DNA of 45,524 nt from Mycobacterium sp. (GCA_025965895.1 JAOPWC010000110.1:1-45524); one strand, 5' to 3'; positions 18,213 through 26,493 are shown, counted from the first letter of the stretch. A program made the numbers and translations. The notes: generated by a model not told the origin, from the letters alone.

Positions 18213-18347
18213 TCAGCGCTGCTTTGCGTTCAGCACGTTGACGTTCGGAGCTTCATGCTCAGCCTTCGTGCGCTTGTCTGCGCGTTTCTGCTTGAGCGTC
18301 TTCGCAGATTTCTTGCTCATACCCTGCCGAGGAGATTTGTCACTCAT
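18213..18347 (-). CDS. Small basic conserved protein, 44 aa
   Basis: The protein begins MSDKSPRQGMSKKSAKTLKQ and has about one third Lys/Arg, as in short, conserved actinobacterial proteins of unknown function that probably contact nucleic acid. ATG 18347 was preferred to the longer frame because GAAGGGG precedes it and the conserved MSDKSPRQ opening starts there. It lies downstream of cspA on the same strand, but the cspA terminator separates them. Confidence 0.7.
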   Translation of the reverse strand: MSDKSPRQGMSKKSAKTLKQKRADKRTKAEHEAPNVNVLNAKQR

Positions 18348-18743
18348 CGCCGACCCCTTCGTATGGGGCCTGGTTGGTCCCGGAGCCCTCATCGTACGCT
18401 TTTCGCCTCGGCTCGTTGACCCGCAGTTCGCGCCCGACACGATCCGACACCGCACGGCTGATACACACCCGGGTAGGTGCGCAACCTCCAGCTTCCCTCC
18501 AGCGCGCGGAGAGCGCGAGATGTGTCACGAGGTTGCGACGCTGGCGGAAATTCGTGAGCGATCGATAATGCAACTTTTGCGCTCGAGCCCGGCGGCTAAT
18601 GCCAAGCTAGAACAATTGCTTAAGCAATTCACCATTCACAAGCCAACGGCACTTTTACCGGTGTCACCCATTCCTGGAGGGCCGTGCCCGTGAATACTTG
18701 ACGGCGGCGGCCCCACCCAAGGCTTCGCCGTGCACAACGCAAA

Positions 18744-18774
18744 GTGGGCTGGCAGTCACTGCCTGCCAGCCCAC
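18744..18774 (-). terminator. Intrinsic terminator of cspA
   Basis: A perfect 12-bp stem (GTGGGCTGGCAG / CTGCCAGCCCAC) encloses a 7-nt loop. It lies 17 bases past the cspA stop and is followed on the minus strand by TTTGCGTT. The stem is GC-rich; the T run is short, as is usual in mycobacteria. Confidence 0.85.
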
Positions 18775-18791
18775 CCGTGACGTGGAGGTCC

Positions 18792-18995
18792 TTAGACGGC
18801 TGTCACCCCGGTTGCCTGAGGGCCCTTGGGCCCTTGTCCGATGTCGAATTGAACCCGCTGGTTCTCTTCAAGCGATCGAAAACCGCTGCCGCGGATTTCC
18901 GTGTAGTGAACGAACACATCTTCTGTGCCGCCGTCGGGAGCGATAAAACCGAAGCCCTTCTCGCTGTTGAACCATTTCACAGTTCCCTGTGCCAT
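18792..18995 (-). CDS. cspA: Cold-shock protein CspA, 67 aa
   Basis: A one-domain OB-fold RNA chaperone with both RNP motifs: KGFGFIAP (RNP1) and VFVHYTEI (RNP2). Length and the start [10 protein letters not shown] are those of mycobacterial CspA. It binds single-stranded RNA and acts as an antiterminator/RNA chaperone in the cytoplasm. The true start is ATG 18995; a TTG three codons earlier opens the same frame but is unlikely. GGAAAG precedes the ATG. A strong terminator follows. Confidence 0.95.
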   Translation of the reverse strand: MAQGTVKWFNSEKGFGFIAPDGGTEDVFVHYTEIRGSGFRSLEENQRVQFDIGQGPKGPQATGVTAV

Positions 18996-19420
18996 ACTTT
19001 CCAACTTCTTTCATTCAGAATGGATGTACCAAAAACATCCCGTGGCAGGGTAGCACGAGTAAAGAAACATAACCGCATCCCAATACTTCTGCCGACCCGC
19101 GCGCCCGAACCGGCTCTAGTGCACCACCTGCCGCGCGCGCTGGGTGTAGCGTCGATGGTGAACCGTTACGTAGCCGACGGTGATCCTCAGGCACGTCCAT
19201 GGCCGAACAGATCAACGAGCGATGCGGTTCGATCGTGGGTCCTCACACTCGTGTGCCGGATCAGCCTCGAAGTGAAGGAATCGCCGATGCATCACAGGGA
19301 TTCACGCACTCCTCCCCCTGCGGCCGCACCGATTTCGTTGACCACAGCGTGCTCAACTCGTGTGGTGCACCGAGTTTTCTGCGACTGTGCCGCGCCGGTC
19401 GTTCCCTTCGCCAAAACATC
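18996..19420. other. Intergenic region upstream of cspA and the DUF5994 gene
   Basis: Divergent spacer of 425 bases. It must hold the cspA promoter and leader (minus) and the DUF5994 promoter (plus). Short frames exist but none resembles a gene. I could not place -10/-35 elements with confidence. Confidence 0.45.
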
Positions 19421-19933
19421 ATGACGATGAACGGAGCGGTTCGCGGGCGCCGCTTGGCCAGCCCGGTCCGGCTTACTTTGGCGATGCGACTGGGTGACGA
19501 TCTTGATGGCGCGTGGTGGCCGCACACCGCCTCGGTGGCGAGCGAACTTCCAGAGCTGATGGACGCCTTGTGCACCCGGCTGGGTCAAATCGTGGATATC
19601 AAGGTCAACTGGTCATCGTTGGAGGGTTCACCGGATCTCGACGCGCTGAATCGCGTCGGCGCGACGGATTCCGGCCGGGTGATCGGCCACCAGCGCCTGA
19701 TGACGGTCACCGGCAGTCAGACCCGGGCGAATCTCCTGGTGGTGCCGAGCCGGACGTCCAGCGCGCTGGCGGTAATGGTGCTGCGTCACGCGGCCGCTCT
19801 CCCGGTGATGCCGCTGGAACGTGACACACAGGCATTCCGGACCGCCGACGTGATTGTGCGCGCAGCGCGCGCTGAAAGCGCACTGTGCGCACGACGCTGC
19901 GAACAACTGGACCCTCCCACCTGTAGGTCCTGA
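19421..19933 (+). CDS. DUF5994 family protein, 170 aa
   Basis: The order of motifs matches DUF5994: an RLTLAMRLG opening, LDGAWWPHT at about residue 30, ELPELMDALCTRLGQI, and a central strand with NLLVVPSRT followed by a C-terminal helix. Function is unknown; the family is common in mycobacteria and often occurs in several copies. ATG 19421 was chosen because the family similarity begins just after it; there is no clear Shine-Dalgarno sequence, so a leaderless start or an upstream GTG is possible. A degraded sister copy is at 17617-17874. Confidence 0.75.
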   Translation: MTMNGAVRGRRLASPVRLTLAMRLGDDLDGAWWPHTASVASELPELMDALCTRLGQIVDIKVNWSSLEGSPDLDALNRVGATDSGRVIGHQRLMTVTGSQTRANLLVVPSRTSSALAVMVLRHAAALPVMPLERDTQAFRTADVIVRAARAESALCARRCEQLDPPTCRS

Positions 19934-20000
19934 CCAGCGGGCTGGTCAAAGGCCAGTCTGCGGTGTGGCTCAGCCACCGTGATCTGCGCTTGCCATCCTG

Positions 20001-20054
20001 TGACAGAACAAAGTCCCTGTAACAGAACAAAGTCCCTGTAACAGAACAAGGTCC
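20001..20054. repeat. 19-bp tandem repeat, about 2.8 copies
   Basis: Units TGACAGAACAAAGTCCCTG (20001-20019) and TAACAGAACAAAGTCCCTG (20020-20038), then a 16-base partial copy ending AAGGTCC (20039-20054). It lies in the convergent spacer between the DUF5994 and hydrolase stops (19934-20166), which holds no gene. Confidence 0.9.
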
Positions 20055-20166
20055 AGATTTGCGCTCGTTGCGGTGCGCTTCGGACTGCAGGTGGTGAGGT
20101 CGGCTGATCTCTGTGCGGTACCGGCAACGCCGCCCTCGGGTGCACTTTTGCCGAGTTCGCGGCGCC

Positions 20167-21057
20167 TCAGCAACGAAGAGACTCGTTGGTCACCGATGGC
20201 TTTCGCCGCCACAGCCACGGTGCCGTTGTGGTGATGAAGTCGTCGAGGCTGCCCGTCACGGTGGACGCAGCTTCTAGATGCGGGTAGTGCCCTACGCCCG
20301 GCAGCACCAGCAATCTACTGCCCGGCAACGCCTCGTGAGCGGCCTGTGCATGGCCGACCGGAATGATCGGGTCCTGGTCGCCCCAGATGAGCAACACAGG
20401 CAGTCCGGACGTGAAATGCAGTCGGCTGAAGGCGCTGACCGCCTGGCCCCGGTAGTCAACGACGGAGCGCAGGGTGCGCAGGAACGCATTGCGCGTTTGC
20501 CGGTCCGACAGCGACGAGTAGGCGTACCACGTTTCGCCGGCCACCACGTTCTGAATTCCCGCCGATGCCAACCACGTTCGTAATCTGTCGCCGACAGCAA
20601 CGGCAGGCTGGGGCGCGATGATGGGGAGGACGAATTCGGCACCGGGAGCCGACAGCAGTCGCAAGGTCCAGCCCACTTCGGCTCCGAGGCCACCGCTGCC
20701 GATGAGGACAAGTCGCTCGCAGTATTCGGGATGCTGGTGGGCGAACTGCATGGCAATTCCGCCGCCGAGGGAATGACCGACCACTGTCACTCGGGTGATG
20801 CCCAATTCATCGAGCAGGTCACGCAGCCACACTGCAATGGCCCCCAGGGAGTAATCGCCGCGCGGTTTGGCTGACTGGCCGTGGCCGAGTAGGTCCGGCG
20901 CGACTACCCGGTGGCCCGTGGACAGCTGCGGCAGCACCGCCCTCCAGGTGTGCGAGCTCGAGGCCATGCCGTGGATCAGCAACAGCGCAGGGCCCTGGCC
21001 TGCTTCTCTGTAGGCGACACGTGCGCCGTGCAGATCGAGATACTGGAGTTCGTCCAT
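20167..21057 (-). CDS. Alpha/beta hydrolase, 296 aa
   Basis: Classical alpha/beta hydrolase: oxyanion region LLLIHGMASSS, nucleophile elbow GHSLGG with Ser96, acid in LLIWGDQDP and catalytic His in GVGHYPHLE. It resembles mycobacterial hydrolases of the meta-cleavage/haloperoxidase group; the substrate is not clear. ATG 21057 follows GAGAGG. A perfect 10-bp-arm palindrome lies 32 bases upstream, so expression is probably controlled by a dimeric repressor that is not encoded next to it. Confidence 0.85.
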   Translation of the reverse strand: MDELQYLDLHGARVAYREAGQGPALLLIHGMASSSHTWRAVLPQLSTGHRVVAPDLLGHGQSAKPRGDYSLGAIAVWLRDLLDELGITRVTVVGHSLGGGIAMQFAHQHPEYCERLVLIGSGGLGAEVGWTLRLLSAPGAEFVLPIIAPQPAVAVGDRLRTWLASAGIQNVVAGETWYAYSSLSDRQTRNAFLRTLRSVVDYRGQAVSAFSRLHFTSGLPVLLIWGDQDPIIPVGHAQAAHEALPGSRLLVLPGVGHYPHLEAASTVTGSLDDFITTTAPWLWRRKPSVTNESLRC

Positions 21058-21088
21058 GTCAATCCTCTCGGCAAGTGGCTACCGCTCA

Positions 21089-21112
21089 GTAACCTACGTA
21101 AGCGTAGGTTAC
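21089..21112. promoter_or_regulatory. Perfect palindrome, probable operator of the alpha/beta hydrolase
   Basis: Arms GTAACCTACG and CGTAGGTTAC flank the 4-base centre TAAG. Its position 32-55 bases upstream of the hydrolase ATG and its form fit a TetR-type operator rather than a terminator, since no gene ends into it. Confidence 0.7.
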
Positions 21113-21386
21113 GGTCCGGTAGGGGTGCTGTCGATCCATCTCGGCGAAGCTCACTTCCGCACACAGAAGTGACCGACTCCGCTGGACGCCTCGATGTCCC
21201 GGTTGAACCGGCGACTCAGGCCAATCGGGCTCGTGCAGGTGTGGGAAACCATCGGGGACATTTTATGGCTGGCCGTAAACCGGTGATTGGTGTCAGCGGC
21301 AACGACGCGGGGGTCGGGCGGCGCAACTCTGGAGTGAGTCAATTCTGGATTGAGTCAGATCAGGGCTTCGTCGAAGGAGCGTCACC
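21113..21386. other. Divergent spacer between hydrolase and sigL
   Basis: About 270 bases that must carry the sigL promoter. A TGAACC hexamer at about 21203 resembles the SigL -35 element, but the next CGT is 22 bases away, longer than the usual 16-18, so I do not call a SigL promoter. Confidence 0.4.
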
Positions 21387-21950
21387 GTGCCCCCAACCAG
21401 AGCGCAAGACCCGCGGACGGATCAACGCCTCGGGACCGACCATCCCGATGTTGCCCGGATGCGGTCGCTCTACGACGATCACGCCGCCGCGTTATGGCGC
21501 CATGCCCTGCGGCTGACCGGTGATCCGGCCCGCGCCGAGGATGTCGTGCAGGAGACGCTGCTGCGCGCATGGCAGCACCCCGAGGTCAGCGACGACGGCG
21601 AACGCTCGCCGCGGGCGTGGCTTTTCACCGTCGCGCGCAACATGATCATCGATGAGGGCCGCAGTTCACGGGCCCGCAACGAGGTGAGCTGGCTGGACGG
21701 TGGGCAGTGCGCCGAGCCCGCCACTGCCGACGAGGTCGACGCCGCCCTGGACCGCATACTGCTCGCCGAGGTGCTGGCACGGCTCTCGGCCGCGCACCGT
21801 GCGGTCATTCGGCGCTCCTACTACCTGGGGTGGACGACGGCACAGATCGCCCACGATCTCGACATCCCCGAAGGCACCGTGAAATCACGACTGCACGCGG
21901 CCGTGCGGGCACTGCGGCTATCACTGCAGGACATGGGAGTCAGACGATGA
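21387..21950 (+). CDS. sigL: ECF RNA polymerase sigma factor, SigL type
   Basis: A 187-residue ECF sigma factor very like mycobacterial SigL: region 2 has MRSLYDDHAAALWRHALRLT, AEDVVQETLLRAWQHPEV and AWLFTVARNMIIDE; region 4 has LSAAHRAVIRRSYYLGW, then TTAQIAHDLDIPEGTVKSRL. GTG 21387 follows a GGAG site. In other mycobacteria SigL is held by the membrane anti-sigma factor RslA, encoded in the overlapping next frame. Here that frame ends after four codons, so this SigL may be free of its partner or held by an anti-sigma encoded elsewhere. Confidence 0.9.
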   Translation: MPPTRAQDPRTDQRLGTDHPDVARMRSLYDDHAAALWRHALRLTGDPARAEDVVQETLLRAWQHPEVSDDGERSPRAWLFTVARNMIIDEGRSSRARNEVSWLDGGQCAEPATADEVDAALDRILLAEVLARLSAAHRAVIRRSYYLGWTTAQIAHDLDIPEGTVKSRLHAAVRALRLSLQDMGVRR

Positions 21951-21961
21951 CGCACCCGTGA
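21947..21961 (+). pseudogene. Aborted anti-sigma (rslA) start, four codons
   Basis: The sigL stop overlaps an ATG (ATGA), the junction expected for a translationally coupled rslA. The frame reads only Met-Thr-His-Pro and then TGA. No zinc-binding HxxxCxxC anti-sigma motif was found in the 150 bases that follow in any frame. I infer deletion of the anti-sigma gene. Confidence 0.5.
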
Positions 21962-22098
21962 AGGGCGCAGCGCGCCGTCGCGGCAACATGCCATAGAAGC
22001 CGGGGACTGCAGCCGGTCAACGCGAGTCACTAGCCACATAACGCGGACCGCCCAGCGGTCGGCGTTATCTTGCCGATTGCCGGCATAGCCTCGCGACT

Positions 22099-22404
22099 AT
22101 GGAGCTGCAAGATCCGATGTTCATGATGGCACCGCGACGGGAGCCTGATAGGAAATTCGATCCCGATGACCGGCACCATCCACCGAGGGTGCCGGTCAGC
22201 CTGCGCATCCTCTCGGCCTCGATCACACCTCTGGTGGCAGCGGGATCTGCTGCGGCAGCAGTGATTTGCCTTTCGCTGTTCGTCACGGCGGCTTTCCCCG
22301 CGGTATTCATCGCGACAGCGGCCATCACCGCGGGCACGATGACGGCCACGGCGGCGGTGGCGGCAGACACCAGCCACGGTCAACGAATACGCCGACGTTG
22401 GTGA
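22099..22404 (+). CDS. Hypothetical small membrane protein, 101 aa
   Basis: A polar N-terminus (1-30) is followed by a long Ala/Thr/Val-rich hydrophobic region (about 36-88) that could form two membrane helices, then a basic tail. No family was recognised. There is no obvious ribosome binding site before ATG 22099, so a leaderless start is possible. An antisense open frame of similar length exists but has poorer composition. It lies between sigL and the methyltransferase gene. Confidence 0.45.
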   Translation: MELQDPMFMMAPRREPDRKFDPDDRHHPPRVPVSLRILSASITPLVAAGSAAAAVICLSLFVTAAFPAVFIATAAITAGTMTATAAVAADTSHGQRIRRRW

Positions 22405-22611
22405 TCAATTCGCCCAGGTGCGGGGCTGACCAGCGCACTGTCGTCTCCCCAAGAGTCACGTAACGTACGAAAGGTCACCATGCAACGCGTAAGGACGACG
22501 TTCGGCTGCCTCCCGCCGGTCGGGGATGGACACGGCGAGCCGTCCAATAACGGCCATTCCCCCGAGCTGTCACGCGACCACGCGCGTGCCCTCCGTCAGG
22601 AGGTACTTCTG

Positions 22612-23691
22612 ATGCGGGCTTTCCAGAACCGGCTGACCGGAGCGGTTCTGCGGCGCTTAGCCGGGCCGCAGAGCGTCGTAGAGGTAGGGATGGCGTTCTG
22701 GTCATCACGCGTCGTCCTCACCGCGGTGGAGTTCGGTCTCTTCACTGAGCTAGCGGCCGGACCCCTCTCGGCGCACGAAATAATCGAGCGCCTCGGCTGG
22801 CACCGGCGGGCCGGCGGTCCCGTTCTCGATGCGCTGGTCGGAATGCGGCTGCTGCGCAGGGATCCGGCCGGTCGCTACTCGAATTCGCGTCGCGGCGCGT
22901 TGTTTTTGGACCGGGGCAGGCCCAGTTACCTCGGGGGCCTGATGGAACTGTCCAGCAAGCGGCTGTTCGACTTGTGGTCGGGGCTTGGCGGTCTGCTGCA
23001 GACCGGCCGTCCAGAGGCGGGTGAGGAATGCGGAGACAACGAGTTCTTCTCGGCCCTGTATCGCGATCCCGCGGCGCTGAGAAGCTTTCTCGTGGGAATG
23101 ACCGGAATTTCGACCGGCGAGGCCATGCTGATCGCTGCGCGGTTTCCCTGGAAAGAGTTCCGGACGTTCGTCGATATCGGAGCGGCGCAAGGGGCGCTGC
23201 CGGTGCGGGTCGCCCTGACCCATCCCCACCTGAGCGGAGTCAGCTATGACCTCGCCGCGGTACGGCCGATTTTTGAGGAATACGTCGCATCGTTCCGGCT
23301 CGGCGAGAGGCTGCGCTTCACTGCGGGTGACATGCATGACGGGCCGCTGCCGGCGGCCGACGTAATCTGCTTCGGCCACGTGCTGCATGGCTACGGCGAA
23401 ACAGAGCGGCGCGAATTGATCGCCAAGGCTTACGCAGCCGTTCCGGCCGGCGGCGCGCTGCTCATCTACGACGCGATGGTTAACCCGAATCGCCGGCGCA
23501 ACTTCGCCAGTCACCTGTCCAGCCTGAACATCATGCTGGAGACCCGGGAAGGGTTCGAGGCCACGACCACCCAATGCGCGGAGTGGCTTCGCGCCGCCGG
23601 CTTCGTCCGGGTCACCACACGGCACCTGATCGGCCCAACGTCGATGGTGTTCGGATACAAGCCGCACCGACTGCCCGTCGCGCCCGGATGA
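22612..23691 (+). CDS. SAM-dependent O-methyltransferase (plant-type family 2)
   Basis: The 359-residue product has an N-terminal winged-helix dimerisation domain (VVLTAVEFGLFTELAAGPLS, HEIIERLGW) and a C-terminal Rossmann methyltransferase domain with the SAM motif FVDIGAAQGALPV, the acidic DLAAV after strand 2, GDMHDGPLP and FGHVLHGYGE. It is like hydroxyneurosporene/caffeate-type methyltransferases. I prefer ATG 22612 because AGGAGG stands 8 bases before it; the frame also opens at ATG 22480 behind GAAAGG, adding 44 unconserved-looking residues. It stands alone on its strand, so the substrate cannot be deduced from context. Confidence 0.8.
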   Translation: MRAFQNRLTGAVLRRLAGPQSVVEVGMAFWSSRVVLTAVEFGLFTELAAGPLSAHEIIERLGWHRRAGGPVLDALVGMRLLRRDPAGRYSNSRRGALFLDRGRPSYLGGLMELSSKRLFDLWSGLGGLLQTGRPEAGEECGDNEFFSALYRDPAALRSFLVGMTGISTGEAMLIAARFPWKEFRTFVDIGAAQGALPVRVALTHPHLSGVSYDLAAVRPIFEEYVASFRLGERLRFTAGDMHDGPLPAADVICFGHVLHGYGETERRELIAKAYAAVPAGGALLIYDAMVNPNRRRNFASHLSSLNIMLETREGFEATTTQCAEWLRAAGFVRVTTRHLIGPTSMVFGYKPHRLPVAPG

Positions 23692-23863
23692 GGCGAATGG
23701 CTTCGCCGCGAGAACGAACGGACAAACAGCCCGGGCACCGGAACCTTTGATGGGCCAGGATCAGCTGCGCAAGTCGGGATTTCAAGGATCGACATCAAAC
23801 GCGACATCATTTTCAACCTGTCACGCCGCGATCCACGACTGACTATATCTGCCCGTCGTCGCG

Positions 23864-23917
23864 CTCGGAGGTTCAGCGGGCCTCGGAGGTTCAGCGGGCC
23901 TCGGAGGTTCAGCGGGC
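23864..23917. repeat. 18-bp perfect tandem triplication at the AraC gene 3' end
   Basis: Three identical copies of CTCGGAGGTTCAGCGGGC. The third overlaps the last codons and stop of the AraC-family gene (stop at 23909-23911). The two extra copies follow it, so the repeat arose by duplication of the gene's own end, leaving the protein unchanged. Confidence 0.9.
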
Positions 23918-24922
23918 GGAGTGCAGGGCTTGCAGCGGTGTTTGGCCGAACGTCTCCTTGTGTGCTGCGGCGAAGCGGCCGAGGTGGGTGAATCCCCAGT
24001 GGTGCGCGATCGTGGCGACGGTGGCATGGGAGGGATGCGCCGAGCGCAGCTCCCGGTGGGCGCGACGAAGTCTGACCAGGCGGAGGTAGGCCATCGGTGA
24101 CATGTCCAGGTGCCGGCGGAATCCCTCCTGCAGAGTGCGCACGCTGATGTGGCACTGCTCGGCCAGCGTTGAAGTCGTCAGCGGTAGGTGCGGGCCGGCC
24201 TCGATGATGTCCATTGCGTCGCGAACGGCGACCGGTCTACCCGGATCAAGGCGCGCGGCAAGCGCTTCGCGGTAGGGGTGGTCGGCCACCATCAAGAAGC
24301 CGTGGATCAAACTCTCCACCAACGGATTCCATACCAGGGAATGCTGCAGCAGGCTGTCCGGGCGCCCGTACTGACGCTGCACCATCAGCAGCAGCCGCAC
24401 CCAATCTTGGACAGCACCGGTCGTCAGCGGCAGCGCGGCGTCGAAGGCGACCGGTGAATCCACCTGCCGCCCGATCAAACTTTCAAGGGCTCTGTCGACG
24501 GCGAACTGGTCGATCTTGACCGCCAGATGGCGACTGCCGCCAGGCCAACGGGTCACGGTAATCTCCGCATCGGGACGGTATATCGAGGCCAGCATGGGAG
24601 TTGAGGTGAGCTGATGGCCGTGATACCGCGACTCCAGCCAGCCTGCCAGGGGGACACAGATGTGATAGCTGGCCCTGGTCTCGTCGAAACCGAGTGCAAC
24701 GTCGGTGTCGTAGCTGATGTCGCCAACGGTGATCGGACCCAACCTCCTCACTCGCTGGGTGAGTCCGAAGCTGTGCGATGGGCCCAGCAGCCGGAGCCAA
24801 TGCGGGTAGTAGGAGTTGGCGCAAAGGTGAATCGCCTGCTCGGGTGACCGGGTACGAAACCACGGATCCGACGGCGCCATCTGGTCGGCGTCACCGGTAG
24901 CTTTCTGGATCTCTATCGTCAT
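23909..24922 (-). CDS. AraC-family transcriptional regulator, 337 aa
   Basis: The N-terminal half (about 30-210) is the cupin-like AraC-binding domain 2. The C-terminal AraC domain (about 232-335) has two helix-turn-helices: TTSTLAEQCHISVRTLQEGFRRHLDMSPMAYLRLVRLRRAHREL and the conserved second half THLGRFAAAHKETFGQTP. Such regulators often control fatty acid or xenobiotic catabolism. ATG 24922 was chosen; the frame opens three codons earlier at TTG. No target operon is adjacent: the upstream 330 bases and the graveyard beyond contain no intact gene. Confidence 0.85.
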   Translation of the reverse strand: MTIEIQKATGDADQMAPSDPWFRTRSPEQAIHLCANSYYPHWLRLLGPSHSFGLTQRVRRLGPITVGDISYDTDVALGFDETRASYHICVPLAGWLESRYHGHQLTSTPMLASIYRPDAEITVTRWPGGSRHLAVKIDQFAVDRALESLIGRQVDSPVAFDAALPLTTGAVQDWVRLLLMVQRQYGRPDSLLQHSLVWNPLVESLIHGFLMVADHPYREALAARLDPGRPVAVRDAMDIIEAGPHLPLTTSTLAEQCHISVRTLQEGFRRHLDMSPMAYLRLVRLRRAHRELRSAHPSHATVATIAHHWGFTHLGRFAAAHKETFGQTPLQALHSAR

Positions 24923-25250
24923 CCCTACCAACCGCCTCCGTCTGTGGAACTACAAGGCACGCAAGCGATTCGCAGCGACCATCGCACGAGCGCAGCGGTT
25001 GAAGTCGCGACATCAAGCCCTGCGGGTGACGGGCGGAGTACGCGATGCCCTGCAGCCATTGGCGATATTTCCTCGTCCTCGACAGCTTCCTAATCGGTGC
25101 GTCCCTGTGAGAATTACGTGCCAGCGTCGCCCCGTCGTCCCCGCTCGCACCCATCGACACCTCCTGCCAGCACCCACTCCGACGCAATAGCGGTTGTGCC
25201 GACAAGGGGCGGACAGAGCGGCGCCCGTCACGCCGTGAAACCTCTGATCC
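24923..25250. other. Intergenic region, nothing recognised
   Basis: About 330 bases between the AraC start and the decayed MarR stop. It must carry the AraC promoter. Open frames here have no family resemblance. Confidence 0.4.
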
Positions 25251-25690
25251 CTACCAGCTGGGCTCGGCGCCAGCTGTCGGCGACATGTCGCCGAGGGCCC
25301 CGAGCAGGCTCACCAACTGCGCGAACTCCCGCGTATCAAATCGCGCCCGCACTTCGCCAATCACCACCTCGGCGGCTTCGGCGACCTGATCGAGGCGGCG
25401 GTGACCATCGGGTGAGCTCGACGATGCGGCGCCGGCGGTTGGCCAGGTCGATCGTCCTGGTCACCAGCCGCCGGGCTTCGAGGCGGTCGAGCAGGGCCGA
25501 AAGCGTGGAGCGGTCGACCGACGCCAGGACGCCCAGCTCGGCCTGGTCGAGCGGGCCGTGCTGGCCCAGCAACAGGAGCACCGCGAACTGTGGATTGGTG
25601 AGATCGGGAACATGTTGCAGCCACGACGCGGTCCATGCCTGCCACGCGCGGCGGCACGGCGGGTGTGCAGGCCGTCTGGAATTCGCACCG
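25251..25690 (-). pseudogene. MarR-family regulator, frameshifted
   Basis: Three segments in different minus-strand frames join into one MarR protein. An N-terminal piece reads VRIPDGLHTRRAA. A core winged helix runs from RAWQAWTASWLQHVPDL through QAELGVLASVDRSTLSALL to RRRIVELT, and a C-terminal dimerisation helix reads DGHRRLDQVAEAAEVV and ends GAEPSW. A frame change falls at about 25640 and another at about 25405, where two bases appear missing from the expected Thr-Pro-Asp codons. The gene cannot give a complete regulator unless these are sequencing errors. Confidence 0.75.
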
Positions 25691-26067
25691 GCGGCCCAGC
25701 TCCGCTGAGTCCGCCGAGCTCGACCGATGAGCCACTGCCGCCGTACCAGCCCGCCGGAACCGGCCTTTGCGCCGGGCAACTACCCGCCCTACATCCCCGA
25801 GCAAGACGTGAACCTGACCTCAGGCACACCGCGGTCGACGATGGACGGCATTCACGATGTTCCCGAGGGTCGGCGGCAACCCCTCAAACCTGGGGAATTA
25901 CGTGACCGCTGACACTTTCTTCGATGTAGCAGGACAGGTGCTACGGCACTTGAGGATCCCGCCGCGATGGTGTTACCGGGGTTGCGCACGAGTCCGCGCC
26001 ACCGAGCGGGGACCTTGTCGCGGTCAGCTCACCACGGTGCGGGGCGGTCACGGCGAAGGCGGCCGGG

Positions 26068-26205
26068 TCATCCTCGCTTCCCCCCGTCCCAATCCAGCAC
26101 GAACGTGTCGCCGATGGCCTTGATGCGGGCCGCGTGCGGCGAGCCGAAATGCGCCGGCATCAGGAGCGCGCCGGTCTCGGCGCCGCGGCCCAAGGCCTGG
26201 GCCGC
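26068..26205 (-). pseudogene. MBL-fold hydrolase, C-terminal fragment
   Basis: The frame reads TGALLMPAHFGSPHAARI then KAIGDTFVLDWDGG, like the end of metallo-beta-lactamase-fold hydrolases that carry the last metal-ligand His in the PAHF motif. Upstream of about 26205 the similarity stops and the opposite-strand SDR fragment begins. No start codon or catalytic HxHxDH motif is present. Confidence 0.5.
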
Positions 26206-26221
26206 CGCCCAAGGCGTCGGG

Positions 26222-26356
26222 GGGCGGGTCGGGCGGCCCGACGACATCGGCGACATCATCGCCTTCCTGGCATCTGACGACGCCCGCTGGATCAACGGCC
26301 AGGTCCTCGACGCCACCGGCGGCGGCCTGCTGGGCGTCGGCAAGATGACCGCCTAG
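26222..26356 (+). pseudogene. Short-chain dehydrogenase, C-terminal fragment
   Basis: The segment GRVGRPDDIGDIIAFLASDD and the following RWINGQVLDATGGGLL is the typical end of a classical SDR. The Rossmann motif and the catalytic Ser/Tyr/Lys are missing because the preceding DNA belongs to the antisense MBL fragment. Confidence 0.7.
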
Positions 26357-26400
26357 CACCGCTAGACAAAGCCTTGTGCCCCCCCAGGAAAGGACGAATC

Positions 26401-26493
26401 ATGACCACCGCAAACCACGTCTCCGTCTCGAGTGAGCGCGCCATCGAGAACCTGATCGCCTCGTATGCGTTCCTCAACGACAACGCGCTTTGA
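26401..26493 (+). pseudogene. SnoaL/NTF2-like gene, N-terminal fragment (30 aa)
   Basis: A good ribosome binding site (AGGAAAGG) precedes ATG 26401. The frame reads SSERAIENLIASYAFLNDNA and stops at 26493. This is the opening helix of NTF2-like ring-cleavage/dehydratase proteins, which normally run to about 130-150 residues. The rest was replaced at about 26487 by the antisense enoyl-CoA hydratase fragment. Confidence 0.6.

Noticed and set aside
17056..18693. A 545-codon plus-strand open frame crossing the second Nramp gene
   Set aside because: It is antisense to a clear membrane transporter, has low-complexity Arg/His/Pro-rich translation, no ribosome binding site and no family resemblance. 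Long antisense frames are common in DNA of this GC content.
19981..20060. CRISPR-like array from the tandem repeats
   Set aside because: The units are directly abutting with no spacers, and no cas gene is nearby.
21203..21240. Possible SigL autoregulatory promoter (TGAACC then CGT)
   Set aside because: The spacer is 22 bases; SigL promoters use about 16-18, and no better spaced pair was found.
25729..25912. Small plus-strand gene starting MSHCRRTSPPEP
   Set aside because: No ribosome binding site or family; it lies in the decayed region, and its sequence may be part of an unidentified fragment (a stretch GNYVTADTFFDVAGQVLRHL in the next frame looks coding, but I could not name it).
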